From: Oscillospiraceae bacterium
Lineage (GTDB): Bacteria > Bacillota_A > Clostridia > Oscillospirales > Oscillospiraceae
DNA length: 64,000 bases
Assembly: GCA_017939025.1 (NCBI GenBank)
Contig: JAGBAI010000071.1
Span: 1 to 64,000 of the forward strand
Reading direction: 5' to 3'
Made by a program: the position numbers and the translations under genes
Shown: positions 34,085 through 43,352 of the stretch, piece by piece
Layout: each line of letters starts with the position of its first letter
Position numbering within the stretch: the stretch's first letter is position 1
The notes under the pieces: model-generated
Told to the model about the DNA's origin: nothing
The model's input: only the letters and a program-made list of their open reading frames with translations
Databases searched by the model: none

Positions 34085-35242
34085 ATGCACATTATTTACG
34101 CAGTGACCACCTGCTCGGACAGGGTTTATCAGCAGTTGTTTGGTGATGTGAAGGTCAAGCCTGCTTTTCAGTCCCAGAAGTATCACCGGCTGCTGATCGA
34201 GGGCCTGGCAAAGGGAGCGAAGGTAGATGTGGTGGCAAATCCACCGGTGAACCGCAGTGTTTTGCAGAAGAACTTTGTCCAATTGCCCAGGGAAGAAGAG
34301 GGCGGTGCCTGTTACCGCTACATTCCCGCAATCCGCAATCCGATCCTCAAGGCAGCTGCTGTGGGAATCGGAACCTTTTTCAAAACGCTGTTTCTGATCC
34401 GAAAGGATTCTGCTGTTATTGTGGATGGACTGAACCGGGTCACGGCGCTTTCTGCCATGCTGGCAGCGCGGCTTCGGGGCAGGCCCTGCGTGGGCATCGT
34501 TACGGATCTGCCGGACATGCTGGGAGGCAGCCGGTTTTCCAAGGAATTTGCCAATTTTGTTATCCGTCATTGCACCCATTATGTGTTTTTGACGGAGGCG
34601 ATGAATGATTATTTAAATAAGGCAAGGAAGCCTTATGTGATCCTGGAAGGCCACAGCGATGTGACCATGAAGGAAAAGCACCCTGCGCTGGAGAAAAAAA
34701 GCCATCCCCGGATCTGCTTCTATGCCGGCGGTGTCAGCAGGCAGTATGGCCTGAAAAATCTGGTGGATGGATTTCGGGCGGCGGATGTGGAGAATGCTGC
34801 TTTACATATTTATGGCCCCGGCGATTATGTTGAGGAACTGGAAGCCATTGCCAAAGAAGATCCCAGAGTTTTTTATGGCGGGATGCTGATGAATCAGGAA
34901 ATCGTGGACAGGGAACTGGAAGCGACTCTGCTTGTCAATCCCCGGCCCACGGAGGAAGAATATGTCAAATATTCCTTCCCCTCCAAAACCATGGAATATA
35001 TGGCATCCGGTACAGCGGTGCTGACTACGGTGCTGCCCGGTATGCCGAAGGAATACCATCCCTATGTTTACCTGCTTTCGGATGAAACCGCAGAGGGTAT
35101 CGCAAAAACACTGAAAACGGTGCTGTCACTGTCCGATGAAGTGCTGTTTGACAAGGGAATGAAGGCCAGAGCCTTTGTTCTGGAGCAGAAAAACAATGTG
35201 ATCCAGGCACAGAAAATCCTGGAAATGCTGAAAAGGAAGTGA
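34085..35242 (+). CDS. GT4-type glycosyltransferase
   Basis: A 385-residue GT-B protein. The N-terminal domain (IYAVTTCSDRVYQQLF) is divergent, with hydrophobic stretches that may be membrane-associated (ILKAAAVGIGTFFKTLFLI). The donor domain is recognisable from ICFYAGGVSRQYGLKNLV, YGPGDYVEEL and NPRPTEEEYVKYSFPSKTME with a following GTAVLTT. It lies between two other GT4 genes with three- to four-base gaps. Confidence 0.8.
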   Translation: MHIIYAVTTCSDRVYQQLFGDVKVKPAFQSQKYHRLLIEGLAKGAKVDVVANPPVNRSVLQKNFVQLPREEEGGACYRYIPAIRNPILKAAAVGIGTFFKTLFLIRKDSAVIVDGLNRVTALSAMLAARLRGRPCVGIVTDLPDMLGGSRFSKEFANFVIRHCTHYVFLTEAMNDYLNKARKPYVILEGHSDVTMKEKHPALEKKSHPRICFYAGGVSRQYGLKNLVDGFRAADVENAALHIYGPGDYVEELEAIAKEDPRVFYGGMLMNQEIVDRELEATLLVNPRPTEEEYVKYSFPSKTMEYMASGTAVLTTVLPGMPKEYHPYVYLLSDETAEGIAKTLKTVLSLSDEVLFDKGMKARAFVLEQKNNVIQAQKILEMLKRK

Positions 35243-35246
35243 CACA

Positions 35247-36494
35247 ATGAAGCTGCTGTGGCTGTGCAACAATGCGCCCGGTGTGGTGCGTTCTCATATC
35301 ACCGGAAAACCTGCCAGCGCGGTCAACTGGGTGGATCATGTGCTGACGGGACTGCGTCAGCAGGGGTTGACTGTGCGGATCTTGTACCGGGGTACGGCAG
35401 GCAGCGGTGTTATTGATACGCAGTGCAGCTACGCTTCCTTTGGAGAGGAGCTGCCCTATGTGTACCGGCCGGAGCTGGAAGAAAGCTTCCGCATGGAACT
35501 GCGCAGCTTCCAGCCGGATGTGATCCACAGCTGGGGCGTGGAATATGACCATGCTCTGGCCATGGTCAATGCTGCGGAAAAAGAAGGAATGATAAATCGT
35601 ATGGTGGCCAGTATCCAGGGCCTTTGCGGATTTCTGGCTGAGCACTATACTGACGGTATTCCGGAAAAGGCTGTGAATCATTCCACATTCCGGGATCTGG
35701 TGCGCAAAGATAATATACGCCAGCAGCAGGAAAAGTTCCGGCTCCGTGGTCAGCTGGAAGCCCGGGCCGTTGGAAAGCTCCAACATGTGATCGGCCGAAC
35801 TCTATGGGATCATGCCCGCGCTCTGGAACTGAATCCCAATATAAACTATCATTTCTGCAATGAAACCCTGCGCCAGTGCTTCTATGAGGGACAGTGGAAG
35901 TATGACATCTGCCGCAAACACAGCGTTTTTGCATCCAGCTGTTCCTATCCCATCAAGGGATTTCACTATCTGTTGGAAGCTATGGCTGAGGTACGGAAAG
36001 TTTACCCCGATGCTGTCATTACGGTTACGGGCAGAAGCTATTTACCCGCAAGGGGAAAGAATCTGCTGCGTCAGGGAGGATATGAAGCTTACCTGGCAAA
36101 GCTGACGAAACGGTATCATTTGGAAGATGCGGTGCAATTCCTGGGGGATTTAAGCGCCGAAGATATGAAGCGGGCCTTTTTGGATACCAATGTGTTTGTG
36201 CTGCCCTCCACACTGGAAAATTCTCCTAATTCTTTGGGGGAAGCTATGCTGCTGGGGGTTCCCTGCGTGGCGGCGGACGTTGGGGGGGTCAGAGACATGC
36301 TGGCAGACAGCACCGAAGGCCGGATCTATGAGCCTGGACAGGTGGATCAGCTGGCAAAGCATATTCTGGAGCTGTTTTCTCAGGAAGACAAGGCTGCCAG
36401 GTTGGGCAGTGCGGCCAGAGATCACGCAAGAATCACCCATGACCCGGAAAAAAATCTCCGGGATCTGATAAACATTTATGACGAGATCCGCTGA
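35247..36494 (+). CDS. GT4 glycosyltransferase
   Basis: A 415-residue GT-B enzyme starting LLWLCNNAPGVV. It has DVIHSWGVEYDHAL in the acceptor domain. In the donor domain it has FASSCSYPIKGFHYLLEA, VQFLGDLSAEDMKRAFLD and the signature FVLPSTLENSPNSLGEAMLLG with the E-x7-E pair. GAAGTGA-type Shine-Dalgarno is weak and its start follows the previous stop by four bases, so it is probably translated by coupling. Confidence 0.87.
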   Translation: MKLLWLCNNAPGVVRSHITGKPASAVNWVDHVLTGLRQQGLTVRILYRGTAGSGVIDTQCSYASFGEELPYVYRPELEESFRMELRSFQPDVIHSWGVEYDHALAMVNAAEKEGMINRMVASIQGLCGFLAEHYTDGIPEKAVNHSTFRDLVRKDNIRQQQEKFRLRGQLEARAVGKLQHVIGRTLWDHARALELNPNINYHFCNETLRQCFYEGQWKYDICRKHSVFASSCSYPIKGFHYLLEAMAEVRKVYPDAVITVTGRSYLPARGKNLLRQGGYEAYLAKLTKRYHLEDAVQFLGDLSAEDMKRAFLDTNVFVLPSTLENSPNSLGEAMLLGVPCVAADVGGVRDMLADSTEGRIYEPGQVDQLAKHILELFSQEDKAARLGSAARDHARITHDPEKNLRDLINIYDEIR

Positions 36495-36507
36495 AGGAGG
36501 AGAATTT

Positions 36508-37497
36508 ATGAGCAGGAAAATGCTGCTGAGCGTTATCATTCCTGTTTACAATGTGGAAGCCTATTTGGCGCGGTGTGTGGATTCGATTTTGGGGCAGACG
36601 CATGAGGATCTGGAAGTGATTCTGGTGGACGACGGTTCCCGGGATGCTTCCGGCAGCATCTGCGATGCCTATGCCCAGCAGGATCCCAGAGTCCGGGTAA
36701 TCCATAAGGAAAACGGGGGCCTCAGCAGTGCCCGGAATGCGGGCTTGGAAACAGCAACCGGCGAGTACATTACCTTTGTGGACAGCGATGACTGGATCGA
36801 AGCGGATGCTTATGCCCATTTGTTGTCTTTGATAGAAAAATATCAGGTACAGCTTGTCTGCGGCGGCAATTACGATGTGAATGGTGAAACCGGGGTAAAG
36901 ACTCTGGGCCTTTGTCCGGAGAAGGAAGAGGTTCTGACCGCAGAGGAATTTTTGCGCAGAATGTTTATGTGGCAGGGATTTGATTCCAGTGCCTGCGACA
37001 AGATCTACCACCGAAGCTTGCTGGAAACGTTCCGGTATCCGGAGGGGAAGGTCTGCGAGGACGTGGCGGTCACCTACAAGATCGTGCTGGAAGCCCGGCG
37101 GGCAGCCCTTTCAGACCGGCCTTTCTACAATTATTACCACCGGGCGGGCAGCATCACCATCAGCACGGCAGAAGAGATTACAGATAAGACCTTCCATTTT
37201 TCCCGACATACGGAGGAAATCTATTCTTATGTCTGTGCGCATTGTCCTGCTGTGGAGCCCCAGGCCCGGTATCTGCGGGTACGCTCCCTGTCCCACATCC
37301 TGCTGCTTCTGGAGCAGGCAGAGGGAGAAGTGCGGAAGCAATTTGCCGAGGAGTATCGTCATGCCCGCGCGGAACTGAAAAAACATACAGGATTTATTGT
37401 GAAAAGTCCTTACTTTGGGAAAAAGGAAAAGATCACCAATATTTTGTTGAACCTTGGCCTGTACCGGCACCTTCGTCCCATTTTTCATAGAGAGTGA
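36508..37497 (+). CDS. GT2 glycosyltransferase
   Basis: A 329-residue GT-A enzyme: LLSVIIPVYNVEAYLARC, VDDGSRDASGSICD and FVDSDDWIEADAY. The KVCEDVAVTYKI region gives the usual acidic base region, and NYYHRAGSI is typical of this GT2 subgroup. It is a paralogue of the GT2 genes in block B. AAGGAGGAG precedes the ATG at 36508. Its stop codon is followed within two bases by the flippase ATG. Confidence 0.9.
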   Translation: MSRKMLLSVIIPVYNVEAYLARCVDSILGQTHEDLEVILVDDGSRDASGSICDAYAQQDPRVRVIHKENGGLSSARNAGLETATGEYITFVDSDDWIEADAYAHLLSLIEKYQVQLVCGGNYDVNGETGVKTLGLCPEKEEVLTAEEFLRRMFMWQGFDSSACDKIYHRSLLETFRYPEGKVCEDVAVTYKIVLEARRAALSDRPFYNYYHRAGSITISTAEEITDKTFHFSRHTEEIYSYVCAHCPAVEPQARYLRVRSLSHILLLLEQAEGEVRKQFAEEYRHARAELKKHTGFIVKSPYFGKKEKITNILLNLGLYRHLRPIFHRE

Positions 37498-37499
37498 TT

Positions 37500-38888
37500 A
37501 TGAAACGACAAAATCGAGTTGCATTTTTTAATATTCTCAGTGTTGTATTGCTCAATGGCATTTCTCTTATTACTGCACCGTTGTTTTCCCGGATTCTGGG
37601 TGACAGCGGGTTCGGTATCTTAAAGAGCTACAACATCTGGGTCAGTGTGGCTGCAATCCTGTTTACCCTTCAGACAGAAGGTACACTGGTCAATGCCCGG
37701 GTGGAGTACCCCGAGGATGCACAGCGGCAGTATCAGTCAGCAACCATGGGCCTTTCCATGGTGGTGTTCCTGGTATGCAGCACAGTGGTGCTTCTGTTTA
37801 TTGGCCCACTGTCTGATCTGCTGCTGCTGGAACCGGTGCTGATCCTTCTGCTGCTTTTGCAGGCCTTTGGTACTTACTGTGTCAATTTCCTCAGTACCAA
37901 ATATACCTACGAATTCAAGGCCGGCAGGAACATGGTCATTTCTCTGGTGGTTACCATCGTGACGCTGGTGCTGTCGCTGCTGCTGATCCTGCCTTTGCCT
38001 TATGAAAGCCGGTACTTTGGCCGGATTCTGGCAATTTCCGCAACCTACGGTGCGGTGGGCATCCCTGCCTGCTTTTTGATCCTGCGGCAGGGCAAAAAGC
38101 TTTATCATAAAGCATACTGGAAATTCTGTATTGCCCTGGCGATCCCGGCGGTATTTCATAATTTATCAGATTTGCTTCTGAGCCAGAGCGATCTGATGAT
38201 GCTGCGCTACATGCTTGGTGACGGCGAGGCAGGCCGATATGGTCTTGCCTGGCAGTTCGGCAATTTCCTGTTCATCATTTTCGGTGCGCTGAACCGGACC
38301 TGGTGCCCCTTCTTCTTTGACGAGATGAAGCAGGGAAAACGGGAAGCAATGATGGACAAGACCCGCAATTTTCTGGAGCTGTTTACGGTTCTTGCCTGCG
38401 GCTTTATCCTGCTGGCACCGGAGGTATATCACATTTACGGCCCAAAGGAGTATTGGGACAGCACCATGCTGATCCCGCTGTTTGTGTGCAGCTATTACCT
38501 CAACTTCCTGTGCACTTTCCCGGTGAACTATGAATATTACCACAAGAAGACCAAGGTAGTGGCAGCAGTGACCATTTCCTGTTCGCTGGTGAATGTGGTA
38601 CTGAACTATGTGCTGATCAACGCCATTGGTATGGCCGGTGCGGCACTGGCTACCATGCTGTCCCATGGTTTGCAGCTGATGCTGCATCATGTGTATACCC
38701 GCTTTATCCTTGGGAAAGGGGATTACCCGTTCCCTATGGGACTGTGGGCGAAGTACGGACTCGCTTTCCTGGCGGTTATGGCAGTGGTGTATCTGAATGA
38801 AGACAGAGGGCTTCTCCGCTGGGCCATGGGTGCCTGTATCGGTATCGTGGAGCTGCGGGAAATCAAAAAGAGAAAAGTTCTGATTTGA
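37500..38888 (+). CDS. Wzx-like polysaccharide flippase (MOP/MATE fold)
   Basis: A 462-residue protein with about 12 to 14 hydrophobic helices, starting RVAFFNILSVVLLNGISLIT and containing LFSRILGDSGFGIL, typical of oligosaccharide flippases. It would turn undecaprenyl-linked repeat units to the outside. It is the last gene of block A before a terminator. The ATG at 37500 is preferred; a GTG at 37494 overlaps the previous stop codon and is possible. Confidence 0.88.
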   Translation: MKRQNRVAFFNILSVVLLNGISLITAPLFSRILGDSGFGILKSYNIWVSVAAILFTLQTEGTLVNARVEYPEDAQRQYQSATMGLSMVVFLVCSTVVLLFIGPLSDLLLLEPVLILLLLLQAFGTYCVNFLSTKYTYEFKAGRNMVISLVVTIVTLVLSLLLILPLPYESRYFGRILAISATYGAVGIPACFLILRQGKKLYHKAYWKFCIALAIPAVFHNLSDLLLSQSDLMMLRYMLGDGEAGRYGLAWQFGNFLFIIFGALNRTWCPFFFDEMKQGKREAMMDKTRNFLELFTVLACGFILLAPEVYHIYGPKEYWDSTMLIPLFVCSYYLNFLCTFPVNYEYYHKKTKVVAAVTISCSLVNVVLNYVLINAIGMAGAALATMLSHGLQLMLHHVYTRFILGKGDYPFPMGLWAKYGLAFLAVMAVVYLNEDRGLLRWAMGACIGIVELREIKKRKVLI

Positions 38889-38893
38889 TATTT

Positions 38894-38930
38894 ACAGAGG
38901 TCGGTGATTTGCCTGGCCTCTGTTTTTATT
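38894..38930 (+). terminator. Terminator closing block A
   Basis: ACAGAGGTC pairs with GGCCTCTGT (one G-T pair) and TTTTATT follows, just after the flippase stop codon. The next promoter starts five bases later. Confidence 0.7.
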
Positions 38931-38934
38931 TGTG

Positions 38935-38963
38935 TTGCAATCAACTGGGAAATGGTGTATAAT
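38935..38963 (+). promoter_or_regulatory. Promoter of polysaccharide block B
   Basis: TTGCAA (38935-38940), a 17-base spacer and TATAAT (38958-38963). The first gene starts 55 bases later. With the terminator before it, this marks a second transcription unit inside the locus. Confidence 0.85.
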
Positions 38964-39018
38964 ACCGTTGGATTTATGTCCATTTTTGTATGCTGTGACA
39001 AGATGAGGAGTATGCCCT

Positions 39019-40152
39019 ATGGGAAAGAAGAAGGTTCTGTTTGTGGCCACTGTGGTCAAAACCCATATGATGCAGTTTCATATTCCTTTTCTGAAGATGT
39101 TTCAGGAAATGGGGTGGGAAACGGCAGTGGCTTCCCGGAATGATTATGAAGATCCTGCTGACTGCCAGATCCCCTATTGCGACAACTATTACGATATCCC
39201 TTTTGAACGGATGCCTTGGAAAAGCGGCAATCTGAAAGCCTACCGGATGCTGAAAGATGTCATCGACAAAGGTAATTATGACATCATCCATTGCCATACC
39301 CCTGTGGGCGCTATGCTGACCCGGCTGGCAGCCAGAGTGGCCCGGAAAAAGGAAACGAAGGTTATCTACACTGCCCATGGCTTCCATTTCTTCAAGGGTG
39401 CACCACTGATCAACTGGCTGGCCTTTTATCCGGCAGAATGGCTGCTGGCACCGCTGACAGATGTGCTGATCACCATTAACAAGGAAGATTACGCCTTTGC
39501 GCAGAAGAAGATCCATGCAAAACGCATTGAATATGTACCCGGAGTGGGCATTAAAACGGAACGGTTCCGGATGCCTCTCGACCGGCAGGCAAAACGCCGG
39601 AGTCTTGGTTTCGGGGAAGAGGATTTCCTGGTTCTGACTGTGGCGGAGATGACCCCGAATAAAAACCATATCACCGTTCTGAAAGCTTTGGAAAGCTTGA
39701 AAAAACGGGAAGAATTCTCCCGTATCCATTATCTGATCGTGGGTAGGGGAGAAATGTGGGAGAGTCTGGAGCAAAGCGCCAGGGAAATGGGAATTTCCGA
39801 TCATGTGCACTTTCTTGGCTATCGGAACGATGCGCCGGAGTTGTACAGATGCAGTGACATGTTTGCCTTTGTCTCGTTCCGGGAAGGCCTGTCTGTGGCG
39901 CTGATGGAGGCTATGAGCAGCGGTATGAGCATTGTCTGCACCAGGATCCGTGGAAATGTGGATCTGATTGAAGACGGCGTTTCGGGCCGCTTTACGGAGA
40001 ATACCCCAGAGGCGCTGGCTGAGCATATTTTGGAGCTGTACCAAAATCCCAATCTGCGGCAGGCTCTGGGAGCCGGTGCGGCGGAGAAGGCTAACCTGTA
40101 TGAAGAAGAAAATGTCCATGCTCAGATGAAAGAGATTTATCTGAGCGTATAA
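39019..40152 (+). CDS. GT4 glycosyltransferase (EpsD-like)
   Basis: A 377-residue GT-B enzyme. It starts VLFVATVVKTHMMQFHIPFL and has DIIHCHTPVGAMLTRL and YTAHGFHFFKGAP. The donor domain has VAEMTPNKNHITVL and FREGLSVALMEAMSSGM (E-x7-E). The N-terminal half resembles EpsD and related capsule transferases of Gram-positive bacteria. First gene of block B. Confidence 0.88.
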   Translation: MGKKKVLFVATVVKTHMMQFHIPFLKMFQEMGWETAVASRNDYEDPADCQIPYCDNYYDIPFERMPWKSGNLKAYRMLKDVIDKGNYDIIHCHTPVGAMLTRLAARVARKKETKVIYTAHGFHFFKGAPLINWLAFYPAEWLLAPLTDVLITINKEDYAFAQKKIHAKRIEYVPGVGIKTERFRMPLDRQAKRRSLGFGEEDFLVLTVAEMTPNKNHITVLKALESLKKREEFSRIHYLIVGRGEMWESLEQSAREMGISDHVHFLGYRNDAPELYRCSDMFAFVSFREGLSVALMEAMSSGMSIVCTRIRGNVDLIEDGVSGRFTENTPEALAEHILELYQNPNLRQALGAGAAEKANLYEEENVHAQMKEIYLSV

Positions 40153-40171
40153 CCATAAGGAGGTGGCGGAT

Positions 40172-41200
40172 GTGAAGGGACAATTGGTCGTATCCCTGGA
40201 TTTTGAACTGTTTTGGGGTATGCTGGATTGCAGCACACTGGAAGAATATGGGGATAATGTGCTGACAGGAAAATCGGCGATCCCTCGTCTGCTGGAGCTG
40301 TTCCGGAAATACGGCATCCATGCCACCTGGGCCACAGTAGGTTTCCTGTTTGGAGAGGATTATGAGGATCTGCGGCAGTATTTCCCGGAAGAAAAACTGC
40401 GGCCTTCCTATTCTGACCAAAGGCTGGATGCTTATGGACAGTTTGAAAACATTGGAAATAATGAGAAGGAAGCACCCTGCTTTTATGGCCCCAGTCTGAT
40501 CCGCATGGTGGCAGAGACTCCCGGACAGGAAATTGGCAGTCATACCTTCTGCCACTACTATTGCCGGGAAAAGGGACAGACCGTTGCCCAGTTTGAAGCA
40601 GATATCCGTGCGGCCAAGGCTATCGCTGCGGCCAAGGGCTATGATCTGACCAGTGTTGTTCTTCCCCGGAACCAGTGTGAGCCGGAATATACGGAAGTTT
40701 TAAGAAAGTGCGGCTTTACCGCCTACCGGGATGAGGAAAATGATTGGATCCACAAGAAAATCAGGATCCGTCCTCTGATGCGCCTGCTGCGGCTGATGGA
40801 TGCGTACCTGCCGCTGACAGGGCAGGGAGGCTATATCCCTGCCAGTGAGGATGGAATCTGGAACCTTACCGGCTCCCGGGCTTTTAAGGCTGTATCCCAT
40901 TCCCGGCATATGCTGGAGGGGCTGAAGGTACGGCGGATCAAAAAGCAAATGCTCCACGCAGCAAAAGAGGGGTTGACCTTCCATCTGTGGTGGCATCCCC
41001 ATAACATGGGCGGTTTAACAGAAGAATTTTTCACGCAGCTGGAAGATGTTTTACAGTATTATACCCAGCTGAAAGAGACATACGGTATGGAAAGCCGGAA
41101 CATGCGGGAGGCTGCCGCTGATGCAGCGCAGCGACGGCATCAGGTGGCTGAAAAGTACGGCCTTCAGCCCAGGCAGAACGAAACAGAAGAGAATTTCTGA
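40172..41200 (+). CDS. Polysaccharide deacetylase-like protein without export signal
   Basis: A 342-residue NodB-fold protein. The metal and base site begins SLDFELFWG, and a histidine pair appears in GSHTFCHYY. LRKCGFTAYRDEE and FHLWWHPHNMG complete the family pattern. No signal peptide or anchor helix is visible, so it is probably cytosolic and may act on a nucleotide sugar or a lipid-linked intermediate. I use the GTG at 40172 since AAGGAGG ends eight bases before it; the GTG at 40163 overlaps that site. Confidence 0.8.
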   Translation: MKGQLVVSLDFELFWGMLDCSTLEEYGDNVLTGKSAIPRLLELFRKYGIHATWATVGFLFGEDYEDLRQYFPEEKLRPSYSDQRLDAYGQFENIGNNEKEAPCFYGPSLIRMVAETPGQEIGSHTFCHYYCREKGQTVAQFEADIRAAKAIAAAKGYDLTSVVLPRNQCEPEYTEVLRKCGFTAYRDEENDWIHKKIRIRPLMRLLRLMDAYLPLTGQGGYIPASEDGIWNLTGSRAFKAVSHSRHMLEGLKVRRIKKQMLHAAKEGLTFHLWWHPHNMGGLTEEFFTQLEDVLQYYTQLKETYGMESRNMREAAADAAQRRHQVAEKYGLQPRQNETEENF

Positions 41201-41222
41201 ACAGATAAAGGAGAACCATTCC

Positions 41223-42260
41223 ATGAAAATCATGCACGTTCTCAATTCCAGAATTTACTCCGGCGCGGAGAAGGTAGTCTGTCAGATCATCAAATCCTTC
41301 CGCGGTGTGGAAGGTATGGAAATGGTCTATTGCAGCCCGGACAGTGATATTGTCCGGCAGATGCTGGAAGAGCAGGGAGTAACCTATCTTCCTATGGAAA
41401 CCATGAGCACAAAAGAGCTGGGCAGGGTAATCCGAGAGCAAAAACCGGATCTGATCCATGCTCATGATATGCGGGCCAGCTTTTTCTCAGCTCTGTGCTG
41501 TGGAAAAATCCCGCTGGTTTCCCACATCCACAACAATGCCTACGATGCCCGTGGCTTATCCCCCAAAACGGTAGCATATCTGCTGGCAGGATTTAAGGCA
41601 AAGCATATTCTCTGGGTGTCCAACAGCTCTTTTGAAGGGTATGCCTTCCATAAGTTCTTTGCCAAAAAGAGCAGTGTCCTTTACAATATCATCGATACGG
41701 AGCAGATTTTTGCCAAAAAAGCTGCGGACGAAAATACCTATGACTACGATATGATCTATGTGGGCCGTCTGACCTACCAGAAGGATCCCCAGCGTCTGAT
41801 GCGGCTGTGTGCCCGGCTGAAGGAACAGAAGCCGGATCTGAATGTGGCTATCGTTGGCACCGGTGAGCTTTTGGAGGAGGTTCAGAACCTCTGTGCGGAG
41901 CTGGATCTCCAGAATAACGTTCACTTCCTGGGCTTTCAGTCCAATCCCATCAAAATGGTCCATGACAGCAAAGCCATGATCCTGACCTCCCGCTGGGAAG
42001 GAACACCTATGTGTGCGCTGGAAGCGATGGCTTTGGGTACACCGGTGGTCAGCACCCCTTCTGACGGCATGAAGGATATTGTGCAGGACGGTGTCAGCGG
42101 GTATCTGACCGATGACGATGCGGTTATGGCGGAAAAGCTGCTGAAAATCATGAACGATTCATTCCATCGGGCAAGCCTTTCTGAAAAGGGGAAAGCGATC
42201 TTTGCCCGGATCAATGATGAAGAGAAATATCAGGAGGCCATTGCAGCCTGCTATCGTTGA
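41223..42260 (+). CDS. GT4 glycosyltransferase
   Basis: A 345-residue GT-B enzyme: IMHVLNSRIYSGAEKVVCQI, DLIHAHDMRASFFSA, YVGRLTYQKDPQRLMRL and LTSRWEGTPMCALEAMALG. The start at 41223 has AAAGGAGAA just upstream; upstream in-frame codons overlap the deacetylase gene and give no family-like sequence. The N-terminal SGAEK loop is the usual acceptor/phosphate loop of this branch. Another GT4 gene follows after nine bases. Confidence 0.88.
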   Translation: MKIMHVLNSRIYSGAEKVVCQIIKSFRGVEGMEMVYCSPDSDIVRQMLEEQGVTYLPMETMSTKELGRVIREQKPDLIHAHDMRASFFSALCCGKIPLVSHIHNNAYDARGLSPKTVAYLLAGFKAKHILWVSNSSFEGYAFHKFFAKKSSVLYNIIDTEQIFAKKAADENTYDYDMIYVGRLTYQKDPQRLMRLCARLKEQKPDLNVAIVGTGELLEEVQNLCAELDLQNNVHFLGFQSNPIKMVHDSKAMILTSRWEGTPMCALEAMALGTPVVSTPSDGMKDIVQDGVSGYLTDDDAVMAEKLLKIMNDSFHRASLSEKGKAIFARINDEEKYQEAIAACYR

Positions 42261-42269
42261 GGAACTCCT

Positions 42270-43352
42270 ATGAAGATTTTACAGGTGATCCCCTATTTTT
42301 GCTTCGGTGGCGCGGAGACTATGTGCGAAAGTCTGGTCTATGCGCTGCTCAGTCTGGGCCACCAGGTAACGGTGGTCAGCTTATACAATGAACGTACCCC
42401 AATTTCAGAACGGATGGAGCAATCCGGTGTTAAGATCCTGTATCTGGATAAGAAACTGGGGCTGGATCTAACCATGATCCCCAAGCTGGCAAGGATCATG
42501 GGAACAGAAAAGCCGGATGTAGTGCATACCCATCTGGATGTGATTAAATACGCAGCAGCTGCGGCCCGGCTGAAGGGAATTCGCCGCTGTGTCCACACTG
42601 TGCATAATGTGGCGGATAAGGAAGCGGAAGGCAGGCTGCAAAAGATCATCAATGGCACTTACTTCCGGTTGGGATGGTCTGTGCCGGTGGCCTTAAGCCC
42701 GGAGGTAAAGCGCAGTATTGTATCCTTTTACGGAATTGACGGGAAGAACATACCGGTGATCTACAATGGAACCGATTTGTCCCACTGTATTCCAAAGCTG
42801 CATTATCACAGGGATGGATTACAGCTATTGCATATTGGCCGGTTTAATGAACAGAAAAACCATAAGGGACTGCTGGAAGCTTTCTCCCTGATTCGCAGGG
42901 AAATTCCCGAGAGCCATCTGGAACTGATTGGAGATGGTGTGCTTCGGAAAGAAATGGAACGCTTTGCTGAGGAATTGGGTGTTTTGGAGGCGGTCAGTTT
43001 TCTGGGCAGCCGGGATAATGTGTATCCACACCTGCATCAGGCGGATGTGTTCCTGCTGCCATCCAAATTTGAGGGTATGCCCATGACCATCATTGAAGCC
43101 ATGGGTACGGGACTTCCCATTGTGGCCTCTGCTGTGGGTGGTGTGCCGGATATGCTGACGAACGAGGAAAGCGGGCTGCTGGTCAGCTCCGAACCGGAAC
43201 GGATTGCGGAAGCTGTGATCCGTCTGAGCCGGGACGAAGCCTTGCGGGAATGCCTGGGCCGAAAGGCAAAGCAGGAAAGCCAACGCTTTTCTGCAGAGCA
43301 CATGGCGCGCAGTTACTGCGCTGTTTATAAAGGAGAAGAAGGGATACTATGA
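42270..43352 (+). CDS. GT4 glycosyltransferase
   Basis: A 360-residue GT-B enzyme: ILQVIPYFCFGGAETMCESL, DVVHTHLDVIKYAA, HIGRFNEQKNHKGLLEAF and LPSKFEGMPMTIIEAMGTG (E-x7-E). It is similar in design to the gene before it and may be an old duplicate. Its stop overlaps the next start by four bases, which couples it to the GT2 run that follows. Confidence 0.9.
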   Translation: MKILQVIPYFCFGGAETMCESLVYALLSLGHQVTVVSLYNERTPISERMEQSGVKILYLDKKLGLDLTMIPKLARIMGTEKPDVVHTHLDVIKYAAAAARLKGIRRCVHTVHNVADKEAEGRLQKIINGTYFRLGWSVPVALSPEVKRSIVSFYGIDGKNIPVIYNGTDLSHCIPKLHYHRDGLQLLHIGRFNEQKNHKGLLEAFSLIRREIPESHLELIGDGVLRKEMERFAEELGVLEAVSFLGSRDNVYPHLHQADVFLLPSKFEGMPMTIIEAMGTGLPIVASAVGGVPDMLTNEESGLLVSSEPERIAEAVIRLSRDEALRECLGRKAKQESQRFSAEHMARSYCAVYKGEEGIL

